From contig JBNKBG010000062.1 of assembly GCA_050287105.1 (NCBI GenBank), positions 1 to 14,619 of the forward strand: DNA of 14,619 nucleotides. The letters are read 5' to 3'. Each line of letters begins with the position of its first letter. The stretch's first letter is position 1. Both the position numbers and the translations under genes were made by a program. The DNA is from JAPHTQ01 sp050287105. GTDB taxonomy: Bacteria; Pseudomonadota; Gammaproteobacteria; Thiohalomonadales; Thiohalomonadaceae. A model generated the notes under the pieces. That model searched no databases. It was given only the letters and a program-made list of their open reading frames with translations, and was not told the origin of the DNA. Positions 7,205-13,553 of this stretch are shown in pieces.

Positions 7205-7409
7205 CGACAAACTCCCTTTGCTCGATCTCGGCGGTGCCTAACAGGTACTCCTGCAGGGTCTGGTCCTGCAACTCCAGCAGGCGAGCGAACAGCTCCTGCT
7301 GCGCAGCATCCAGTTGTGCGTAGCCCCGTTCAAGAAAGCCCTGCAACAGCAGGTCCAGCTCCAGCATGCCTCGGCGACAACGCCAGCGCAAACGCGCCAT
7401 CTCACTCAT
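7167..7409 (-). CDS. sdhE: SdhE (YgfY), FAD assembly factor for succinate dehydrogenase
   Basis: An 80-residue helical protein (E. coli SdhE is about 88) that promotes covalent attachment of FAD to SdhA. The signature RGxxE motif is visible as CRRGMLELD (Arg13, Gly14, Glu17), in the family context LRWRCRRGMLELDLLL. The later ELFARLLELQDQTLQEYLLG matches the second conserved helix block. ATG 7409 lies 2 nt after the sdhB stop, with AGG seven bases upstream inside the sdhB end; ATG 7400 is an alternative. Its position directly behind sdhB links it in expression to its client SdhA, whose FAD-binding His45 is present here. Cytosolic. Confidence 0.95.
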   Translation of the reverse strand: MSEMARLRWRCRRGMLELDLLLQGFLERGYAQLDAAQQELFARLLELQDQTLQEYLLGTAEIEQREFVDVIERIRHAATL

Positions 7410-7411
7410 GC

Positions 7412-8110
7412 CTATACCTGCCGCTTCAGCAACAACTGGCGCACCAGACCGATGGCGCGGGTCGGATTGAGTCCCTTGGGACAGGCATCGACGCAGTTCA
7501 TGATGGTGTGGCAGCGAAACAATTTATAGGGACCGTCCAGTTCCTGTAAACGCGCCGCGGTATCCTGATCGCGACTATCCAGAAGAAAGCGCGCTGCCTG
7601 CAGCAGCGCCGCCGGGCCACGAAACTTGTCCGGGTTCCACCAGAACGAGGGGCAGGCGGTGGTGCAACAGCCGCAAAGAATGCACTCGTAGAGGCCGTCC
7701 AGTTGATCGCGCTCCTCGGGACTCTGCAACAACTCGGTCTCCGGCTCCGGATCATGGACGATGAGGTAGGGACGCACCGCCTTGTAGTGGTGGAAGAAGC
7801 CGCTCATATCCACCACCAGGTCGCGGATCACCGGTCGCCCCGGCAACGGTCGCAGGGTGATCGGTTCGCGCAGCGATTCGAGTGGGGTAATGCAGGCCAG
7901 TCCGTTTTTGCCGTTGATGTTGATCGCATCTGAACCGCACACCCCTTCGCCGCAGGAGTGGCGAAAGGTGAGTGACTCGTCCTGCTCCTCCTTGAGCCGT
8001 AACAACGCATCGCGCAGCATCATCCCCGGTTCGACATCGGTCAGCTCAAACGCCTGCATCGTCGGCCTATGATCGCTCTCCGGGTTATAGCGGTAGATGC
8101 TGAACTTCAT
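7412..8110 (-). CDS. sdhB: Succinate dehydrogenase iron-sulfur subunit
   Basis: A 232-residue iron-sulfur protein that carries electrons from SdhA flavin to the quinone site. The N-terminal ferredoxin domain holds the 2Fe-2S ligands Cys53, Cys58, Asp61 and Cys73 (SCGEGVCGSD...LAC), with Asp in place of the fourth Cys as in E. coli. The C-terminal domain has CILCGCCTTACP (Cys143, 146, 149, 153; Cys148 in the extra position) and CHTIMNCVDACPKG (Cys200, 206, 210), the ligands of the 4Fe-4S and 3Fe-4S clusters. ATG 8110 lies 2 nt after the sdhA stop with GAGGG in the end of sdhA as its ribosome site. It is followed 2 nt later by sdhE. Full length and intact. Confidence 0.98.
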   Translation of the reverse strand: MKFSIYRYNPESDHRPTMQAFELTDVEPGMMLRDALLRLKEEQDESLTFRHSCGEGVCGSDAININGKNGLACITPLESLREPITLRPLPGRPVIRDLVVDMSGFFHHYKAVRPYLIVHDPEPETELLQSPEERDQLDGLYECILCGCCTTACPSFWWNPDKFRGPAALLQAARFLLDSRDQDTAARLQELDGPYKLFRCHTIMNCVDACPKGLNPTRAIGLVRQLLLKRQV

Positions 8111-8112
8111 TG

Positions 8113-9870
8113 CTAGTAGACCCTCGGCTTGGGCGGGAAGGCATCGACGCTCAAGGGCTTCATCCGTACCGGCTTGTAGTCCATACGCCCATCACGATAG
8201 AACAACGAGTGCTTCAACCAGTGCTCATCGTCGCGCTCGGGGAAGTCGATACGCGAGTGGGCGCCGCGGCTCTCTTCGCGATGCAGTGCCGAGGTCACGG
8301 TGGCCAGTGCCAGCTCCACCAGATTCTCCAGTTCAAAGGCCTCGATACGCGCGGTGTTAAAGATACGGCTGTGGTCGTGCAGGGTGACGTGGTCGAGTCG
8401 CTGGTGAAGCGCCTGCACTTTCACCACTCCTTCAGCCAGCACTTCGCGGCTGCGGAACACGCCGCAGTACTCCTCCATGGTCTTCTGCAGTTCAGCGCGT
8501 AATGTGGCAACGGACTCGCCCTCGCCCTTCCGCTCCCAGCGCTGCAGATGCGCCATCGCCAGATCGACGCTCGCCTGATCCAGCGGCCGGTGGAAGCGGT
8601 TCTCTTTCAGGTAATCGATGATGTGGTTACCAGCAGCACGACCGAAGACCACGATGTCGAGCAGGGAGTTGCCACCGAGACGGTTGGCCCCATGCACTGA
8701 GACACAGGCGCACTCACCCACCGCGTAGAAACCGGGTACCGCCTCCTCCCCCTCACCTGCCGGTGCCACCACCTGGCCGTGACGATTACTGGGAATACCG
8801 CCCATGGTGTAGTGGGCCGTCGGATAGACTGGTACCGGTGCCTGGGCCATGTCGATGCCGGTGAAGGTCAATGCCATCTGCCGAATCGCGGGCAGGCGCT
8901 TGGCGACCACCTCCTCGCCAAGGTGGTCCACCTTGAGCAACACGTGATCCTTATTTGGGCCACAGCCGCGCCCCTCTTTCACTTCCAGATAGATAGCACG
9001 ACTGACCACATCGCGACTGGCCAGATCCAGCGCATGGGGGGCATAGCGCTGCATGAAGCGGTCACCCTCGCTGTTGATCAGATAACCGCCTTCCCCTCTC
9101 GCGCCTTCGGTAAGCAACATCCCCTTGCCGGCGATGCCGGTAGGATGGAACTGGAAGAACTCCATATCCTGCAACGGGATCCCGGCGCGTAGTGCCATCG
9201 CCAGACCGTCGCCAGTGTTGATATGAGCGTTGGTATTGGTGCGAAACAGCTGCCCTGCACCGCCGGTGGCCACCAGCGTCGTCTTGGCCTCTATCAGCAG
9301 CGGTTCGCCACTTTCGATATCGAGCACCAGCGCACCGAGGATCGCCCCCTGTTCGTCCTGAATTAGATCGATGGCGAAGTATTCGTCGAAGAAGTGGGTA
9401 CGGGCACGCAGGTTCTGCTGATAGAGGCTATGCAAGATTGCATGGCCGGTACGGTCGGCGGCGGCACAGGTTCGCGCTGCCTGCTCGCCACCGAAGTTCT
9501 GGCTCTGACCACCGAAGGGACGCTGGTAGATACGGCCGTTCTCCAGTCGCGAAAACGGTACACCCGCATGCTCCAGTTCGTAGACCAGATGGGCAGCGGC
9601 ACGACACATATATTCGATGGCATCCTGATCACCGAGGTAGTCACTGCCCTTGACCGTGTCGTACATATGCCAGTGCCAGTTATCGGCCATTACATTGGCC
9701 AGCGCGGCGTTGATCCCGCCCTGCGCCGCCACCGTATGGGAACGGGTGGGAAAGACCTTGGAGACCACCGCCACCTTGGCATCCCCCTGGGCCAGCTGCA
9801 GTGCGGCACGCAGACCGCCGCCACCGGCACCGATCACCAGACTGTCGAACTTGCGTCGCGCCAACGTCAT
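8113..9870 (-). CDS. sdhA: Succinate dehydrogenase flavoprotein subunit
   Basis: A 585-residue flavoprotein (E. coli 588) that oxidises succinate to fumarate in the TCA cycle on the cytosolic face of complex II. Features: dinucleotide motif VIGAGGGGLRAA (12-23); covalent FAD His45 in the motif RSHTVAAQGG; FAD/substrate segment FQFHPTGI with His242; TEGARGEGG (254-262); active-site Arg286 (ASRDVVSRAI); His353 in TAHYTMGG; second FAD segment YAVGECACVSVHGANRLGGN (382-401). The C-terminal helical domain is complete to PPKPRVY. The ATG overlaps the sdhD stop by 4 bp (ATGA), with AGGA just upstream. The motif order and the SHT motif separate it from the nadB product in the same window. Menaquinone-type fumarate reductase is unlikely given the sdhC/sdhD anchors. 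Confidence 0.98.
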   Translation of the reverse strand: MTLARRKFDSLVIGAGGGGLRAALQLAQGDAKVAVVSKVFPTRSHTVAAQGGINAALANVMADNWHWHMYDTVKGSDYLGDQDAIEYMCRAAAHLVYELEHAGVPFSRLENGRIYQRPFGGQSQNFGGEQAARTCAAADRTGHAILHSLYQQNLRARTHFFDEYFAIDLIQDEQGAILGALVLDIESGEPLLIEAKTTLVATGGAGQLFRTNTNAHINTGDGLAMALRAGIPLQDMEFFQFHPTGIAGKGMLLTEGARGEGGYLINSEGDRFMQRYAPHALDLASRDVVSRAIYLEVKEGRGCGPNKDHVLLKVDHLGEEVVAKRLPAIRQMALTFTGIDMAQAPVPVYPTAHYTMGGIPSNRHGQVVAPAGEGEEAVPGFYAVGECACVSVHGANRLGGNSLLDIVVFGRAAGNHIIDYLKENRFHRPLDQASVDLAMAHLQRWERKGEGESVATLRAELQKTMEEYCGVFRSREVLAEGVVKVQALHQRLDHVTLHDHSRIFNTARIEAFELENLVELALATVTSALHREESRGAHSRIDFPERDDEHWLKHSLFYRDGRMDYKPVRMKPLSVDAFPPKPRVY

Positions 9871-10211
9871 GGCAGTATTCCTGTGATAAGTATCCCGGTA
9901 CTCCAGATGCCGAGGGCAATCAGCCAGGCACCCAGCAAGGCGAGCAGGATAAGTCGGATCCCGGCAAAGTGTCCTGCATAGTCGAGAATGACGTCACGTA
10001 CACCTACCCAGAGGTGCAGCAACAGAGCGAGAATAAACATGGCACTGGTGATGGCTACGACAGGTTGGGCAAACAGCGCACGCCAGGTGGAAAAATCGAG
10101 CTGGGGTGTGCTGATCAGCCAGTATCCCACCAGGAGAGAGAAGAACAGCAGATAGAGTGCACTGAGACGTTGCACCAGCCAGGCGGTCAGACCACTCAGT
10201 ACCATGGTCAT
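9867..10211 (-). CDS. sdhD: Succinate dehydrogenase membrane anchor subunit SdhD
   Basis: A 114-residue integral membrane subunit with three helices (about 15-34, 50-72, 84-108) that helps form the heme b and ubiquinone sites. The key segment is LLLHLWVGVRDVILDYAG: His66 matches the heme ligand His71 of E. coli, and Asp77-Tyr78 the quinone-site Asp82-Tyr83, with identical spacing. The open frame extends upstream into sdhC, but ATG 10211 overlaps the sdhC stop as ATGA, the usual coupling arrangement, and gives the expected length. ATG 10205 is an alternative. It overlaps sdhA by 4 bp at its other end. Sequence conservation is low, as normal for SdhD; position and the His/Asp-Tyr spacing make the call firm. 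Confidence 0.93.
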   Translation of the reverse strand: MTMVLSGLTAWLVQRLSALYLLFFSLLVGYWLISTPQLDFSTWRALFAQPVVAITSAMFILALLLHLWVGVRDVILDYAGHFAGIRLILLALLGAWLIALGIWSTGILITGILP

Positions 10212-10582
10212 AACCACCACCCTCCGCCTATCAGGAGTAGCCCGTCGAGCAGCAGCAGGACGACCGCACTGCTCCGCGCCGCCTTCAGGCTGGCCCCTAT
10301 TTCCATATCCAGCAACAGAAAACGGATCCCTGCAAACAGGTGGTGCAGAAACCACCAGAGCATGAGCAACAGCAACAGGCGTAACGGCAGGGCCTGAAGC
10401 CAGTGTCCGACCTGTACAAAGTTAGCGGCACTGCTGAGAGAGTGTTGCCAGAGCCAGAGTGGCAACGGCAATAAGAGGAATAGCAGTACACCGGTCACGC
10501 GATGTGCGATGGAGACCCAGGCCATCAGGGGAAGATGGATTTGCAGCAAATTGAGAAAAACCGGTCGATTACTGTTCCGCAT
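10208..10582 (-). CDS. sdhC: Succinate dehydrogenase cytochrome b556 subunit SdhC
   Basis: A 124-residue three-helix anchor (helices about 26-46, 65-88, 104-123). The N-terminus MRNSNRPVFLNLLQIHLPL matches the family's M-xxx-RPVxLDL opening. SIAHRVTG carries the quinone-site Ser24 and Arg28 (Ser27/Arg31 in E. coli), and HHLFAGIRFLLLDM carries heme ligand His81 (His84 in E. coli). ATGs at 10630 and 10618 would add 16 or 12 residues. The 10582 start is preferred by family alignment and because a TATGAT -10-like box (10631-10626) overlaps the upstream ATG. Its ribosome site is not strong (AGG about 13 nt upstream). First gene of sdhCDAB-sdhE-ygfX, divergent from ygfZ. Confidence 0.9.
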   Translation of the reverse strand: MRNSNRPVFLNLLQIHLPLMAWVSIAHRVTGVLLFLLLPLPLWLWQHSLSSAANFVQVGHWLQALPLRLLLLLMLWWFLHHLFAGIRFLLLDMEIGASLKAARSSAVVLLLLDGLLLIGGGWWL

Positions 10583-10623
10583 ATTGATTTGCTGGCCTGC
10601 TACCTTTATTTCATCCATGTCGT

Positions 10624-10652
10624 TTATCATAGCCTAACGATTCCGCTATGAT
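10624..10652 (+). promoter_or_regulatory. Candidate ygfZ promoter inside a sdhC/ygfZ divergent palindrome
   Basis: On the plus strand TTATCA (10624-10629, 4 of 6) and TATGAT (10647-10652, 5 of 6) are 17 nt apart; initiation near 10659 would give a leader of about 20 nt before ygfZ ATG 10681. The arms ATCATAG (10626-10632) and CTATGAT (10646-10652) form a perfect 7-bp inverted repeat with a 13-nt centre, so the minus strand carries an equivalent TATGAT pointing at sdhC. That minus-strand box has no good -35 at 16-19 nt, so an sdhC promoter here would need an activator or be false. Confidence 0.45.
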
Positions 10653-10680
10653 TTGCGAAGATAATTTAAGAGGTTGGCAA

Positions 10681-11736
10681 ATGAACAATGAATGGCGGAA
10701 TTTTCTTGCGCAGCACGGCGCAACTCTCGATGCTGAGGAAGTAACCGATTTCGGCGATGCGGAGGTAGAACTCAATGCTGCTGCCACAGGTACAACCCTC
10801 TGCGATCTCTCACACGAGGGATTAATCCGTGTCAGCGGCGAAGATAGCCAAACCTTTCTCCAGGGCCAACTGACCAATGATGTGCGCTCGGTCAGCGAGA
10901 ACACACATCAACTATCTGGCTATTGCAGTCCCAAGGGAAGATTGTTGTGTCTGTTCCGACTCTTCATGCGTGACGGCGACTACTATCTCCAACTCCCTCG
11001 CCCGCTGCTCGCCACCACACTGAAACGCCTGCGCATGTTTGTCCTGCGCTCCAAAGTGACACTGGATGATCTCAGTTCAGAACAGATTCGCTTCGCCATC
11101 TCTGGAGCAGATGCGCAACAGATGCTCGGCAAGCTGCTGCCAGAATTACCCGCTGCTGACGACGAATCGCTCACTCACAACGACATCACTGTGTTGCGCC
11201 TGATGGGGCACACCACCCGCTTCATGCTCTGCGGTCCCGTCGAATCGATGCAGCCACTGTGGCAGGCATTACACGCGGCAGGTGCAGTACCCGCAGGCAA
11301 TGCGGCCTGGCGCTGGCTGGAGATCCAGGCCGGTCAGCCTGCTGTGGTAGCAGAAACTGTCGAGGCCTTCGTGCCACAGATGCTCAACCTGCAACTGATC
11401 AACGGCGTCAGTTTCAAAAAGGGCTGCTACACCGGGCAGGAGGTGGTGGCACGGATGCAGTACCTGGGCAAACTGAAACGCCGCATGTATCTGGCACATA
11501 GCGACGCTCCGGAGGCACCACATAGTGGTGATGATCTCTACTCACCAGAGAGTGGTAGCGGACAGGGGGCGGGAAGAATCGTCTCCGTGGCCCCAGCGCC
11601 ACAGGGCGGCTACGATATGCTTGCCGTAGTGGAGATTAGCGGTGCTGAAAACGGTCGGCTTTATCTGGATGAAAGCGCACAATGCCCATTAACCCTGTCT
11701 CCACTACCCTACGCATTTGAGCAAGCGCAAGCTTGA
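10681..11736 (+). CDS. ygfZ: YgfZ, folate-binding protein for Fe-S cluster maintenance
   Basis: A 351-residue member of the YgfZ/GcvT-like family, which uses tetrahydrofolate to help build or repair iron-sulfur clusters in certain enzymes; cytosolic. The family signature K-G-C-Y-x-G-Q-E is present as KKGCYTGQEVVARMQYLGKLKR (Cys249; residues about 246-267, quoted in part as KGCYTGQE). Upstream, LCDLSHEGLIRVSGEDSQTF and QGQLTNDV match the N-terminal GcvT-like fold. ATG 10681 is chosen over ATG 10648 because AAGAGG lies seven bases upstream, and because 10648 falls inside the likely -10 box. It is divergent from sdhC, which encodes part of an Fe-S-dependent complex. The HDOD gene follows after 47 nt. 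A small CAAGC-GCAA-GCTTG hairpin overlaps the stop codon. Confidence 0.95.
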   Translation: MNNEWRNFLAQHGATLDAEEVTDFGDAEVELNAAATGTTLCDLSHEGLIRVSGEDSQTFLQGQLTNDVRSVSENTHQLSGYCSPKGRLLCLFRLFMRDGDYYLQLPRPLLATTLKRLRMFVLRSKVTLDDLSSEQIRFAISGADAQQMLGKLLPELPAADDESLTHNDITVLRLMGHTTRFMLCGPVESMQPLWQALHAAGAVPAGNAAWRWLEIQAGQPAVVAETVEAFVPQMLNLQLINGVSFKKGCYTGQEVVARMQYLGKLKRRMYLAHSDAPEAPHSGDDLYSPESGSGQGAGRIVSVAPAPQGGYDMLAVVEISGAENGRLYLDESAQCPLTLSPLPYAFEQAQA

Positions 11737-11783
11737 TCTCCCAGGCAGCATGACACTGAGCACTTACAACAAGGACAAAATTG

Positions 11784-12626
11784 ATGTCGAATGAACTTGC
11801 CAAAGCATTTCTTGAAAGCCTGATCAGCGATCTAAAAAACAACAAACTGGTACTGCCCACCCTGCCAGAGGTTGCCTTGAAGGTGCGTGAGGCGGTTAAT
11901 GACGAGAACGCCTCGATCGGTAACATTGCCAAGGTCATCGCCACGGATGCGGCGCTCAGTGCACGCATTATCCAGGTAGCCAACAGCCCACTGCTGCGGG
12001 CCAGCAGGGCAATAGAAACCCTCGATATGGCGGTCAACCGACTTGGAATGAAACTGGTGCGCGACATGGTCACCAGCATGGTAATGGAACAGATGTTCCA
12101 GGCCACCACCGACCTGACCGATAAAAAATTGCGCCAGGTGTGGGAGCACAGCACCATGGTAGCGGCGATCAGCCATGCCCTGGCCGCGCAATACACCAAA
12201 CTGAATCCACAACTGGCGATGCTGGCAGGTCTGGTACACGACATCGGCGTACTGCCGGTAATTACCCATGCTGAGGATTATCCGGAACTGCTGAACAACG
12301 AAGCCGCACTCAATGCGGTACTTCGCGCGGTACACGGCAAGATCGGTACCGCGATCCTCAAGGCGTGGCACTTCCCGGATGAACTGGTTGCCGTCGCAGC
12401 GGAGCACGAAGATCTGGCACGCGACTCAGTGGAAGTGGACTACGTCGATGTAGTCACCGTAGCCAACCTGCAAAGCTATATGGGAACCGATCATCCCCTG
12501 GCAAAAGAGGACTGGAGCAAGATCCCGGCTTTCGCCAAGCTGGGACTCAACTACGAAGTCAATGTAGTCGAGATGGAAGAGACTGCCGAGAACATCAAAG
12601 AGGTGCAACGCCTGCTGGCGGTTTGA
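11784..12626 (+). CDS. HDOD-domain signalling protein
   Basis: A 280-residue cytosolic protein made almost entirely of one HDOD domain (about 18-215), a catalytically degenerate relative of HD phosphohydrolases found in bacterial signalling. Visible: LPTLPEVALKVREAVND (24-40), IAKVIATDAALSARIIQVANSPL (48-70; quoted in part as AALSARIIQVANSP), the typical helical repeat AVNRLGMKLVRDMV, GLVHDIGVL with His152-Asp153, and AWHFPDEL (195-201). No attached REC, GGDEF or EAL domain. ATG 11784 has AAGGA eight bases upstream; the TTG at 11781 is less likely. It is 47 nt after ygfZ, possibly cotranscribed, and ends 3 bp from the stop of a GGDEF gene on the other strand. Substrate or partner is unknown; family call is firm. 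Confidence 0.93.
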   Translation: MSNELAKAFLESLISDLKNNKLVLPTLPEVALKVREAVNDENASIGNIAKVIATDAALSARIIQVANSPLLRASRAIETLDMAVNRLGMKLVRDMVTSMVMEQMFQATTDLTDKKLRQVWEHSTMVAAISHALAAQYTKLNPQLAMLAGLVHDIGVLPVITHAEDYPELLNNEAALNAVLRAVHGKIGTAILKAWHFPDELVAVAAEHEDLARDSVEVDYVDVVTVANLQSYMGTDHPLAKEDWSKIPAFAKLGLNYEVNVVEMEETAENIKEVQRLLAV

Positions 12627-12629
12627 GGA

Positions 12630-13517
12630 TCAGGCAACCGTAAGCAGGTTACGCCCTGACTCCTTTGAGTGATAGAGGGCATTATCCGCCCGCTTGAGGA
12701 AGTGATCGGGCCCCTCCCCCACAATATGTTCCGCCACCCCAAAGCTCGCGGTAACTGTAACGTCACCGGGGCACTTGCACTGCTCAATCACCTGACGCAA
12801 TTTTTCTGCTACCTCGACCGCACCATCCTGTCGCGTCTGCGGCATCAATACGCAAAACTCCTCACCACCCATACGGGCAAAAATATCAACCTGACGGATC
12901 GCCGCCTGTGCCTCCTGACTAATCCGTCTTAACACCTCATCACCCACGTGATGCCCAAACTGGTCGTTTACCTCTTTAAATTTATCCAGGTCGAACCAGA
13001 TCAGGGAGAGTGCGGAGCCATAGCGTTGGCTGAGATGGATCTCGCTTTCAAAGCGATCCATAAAACCACGGCGATTTAAAATACCGGTCAGATAATCGGT
13101 GATCACCTGTTGCTGCAAATCATCATGCAGTTGTGTGTAATGACGATGCCAGCGGTAGAGTCCGAAGACAACGGTGGGATAACCGATCAATTGCGTAAGG
13201 TCTTCAAACAGGGTGGTGATCCACACAGGTTGTTGCAGAAACTCATCCAGCAGATCCGTCATCGAAGAGATGAGAAGTGCGGTAAAACCGATGATCAGGG
13301 GGCGATAGAGAAAAGGCTGTTCATAGAGCCGGTCACTCAACGACAGCGCCAACATAATAATCAGGGTGACGAACCCTTCTGAAAACACACTGTACCAGTC
13401 GACTTCAGCAATGCGCGGGTAGAACAGGAGTTGATAGGGAACATAGATCAACAGTAGTAGTGGAAAAACACTTCCAATACGGATGTTTTCAAACACTGCC
13501 TTCCTGGCTGTCTCCAT
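12630..13517 (-). CDS. Membrane-anchored GGDEF diguanylate cyclase
   Basis: A 295-residue protein: an N-terminal membrane part with about four helices (15-33, 45-62, 72-88, 97-120), then a short linker and a GGDEF domain (about 136-292). Catalytic features look intact: DYLTGILNRRGF (141-152), FDLDKFKEVND with metal-binding Asp176, and the active-site loop GGEEF (217-221). The inhibitory site RxxD (RQVD, 208-211) lies five residues before it, as in product-inhibited enzymes. It should make cyclic di-GMP from two GTP. No PAS, GAF or EAL domain. ATG 13517 has a strong purine-rich AGGGGGAGG site. It lies 36 nt after lysS on the same strand and may be cotranscribed. What the membrane part senses cannot be told. 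Confidence 0.94.
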   Translation of the reverse strand: METARKAVFENIRIGSVFPLLLLIYVPYQLLFYPRIAEVDWYSVFSEGFVTLIIMLALSLSDRLYEQPFLYRPLIIGFTALLISSMTDLLDEFLQQPVWITTLFEDLTQLIGYPTVVFGLYRWHRHYTQLHDDLQQQVITDYLTGILNRRGFMDRFESEIHLSQRYGSALSLIWFDLDKFKEVNDQFGHHVGDEVLRRISQEAQAAIRQVDIFARMGGEEFCVLMPQTRQDGAVEVAEKLRQVIEQCKCPGDVTVTASFGVAEHIVGEGPDHFLKRADNALYHSKESGRNLLTVA

Positions 13518-13530
13518 ATCCTCCCCCTTA

Positions 13531-13549
13531 TACGATTATTATTATCGTA
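13531..13549 (-). other. AT-rich inverted repeat between lysS and the GGDEF gene
   Basis: TACGAT (13531-13536) and ATCGTA (13544-13549) form a perfect 6-bp inverted repeat around TATTATT, in the 36-nt gap. It lacks a GC-rich stem followed by T-run on the minus strand, so it is a poor terminator. It could be an operator, an mRNA-processing hairpin or chance. Confidence 0.3.
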
Positions 13550-13553
13550 CTAC

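Noticed and set aside
10212..10355. 48-codon extension of SdhD into sdhC
   Set aside because: It is hydrophilic and not family-like, and ATG 10211 overlaps the sdhC stop in the usual ATGA manner.
9394..10397. Two long plus-strand open frames (about 195 and 198 codons) across sdhA, sdhD and sdhC
   Set aside because: They are antisense to sdh genes with clear motifs; their products are low-complexity and Gln/His/Arg-rich, typical of shadow frames.
11722..11735. CAAGC-GCAA-GCTTG hairpin at the ygfZ stop as a terminator
   Set aside because: The stem has only 5 bp and no T-run follows; the next gene starts 47 nt later on the same strand, so termination is not supported.
11832..12407. 191-codon open frame antisense to the HDOD gene
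   Set aside because: Shadow frame of a gene with clear HDOD motifs; no ribosome site or recognisable domain.
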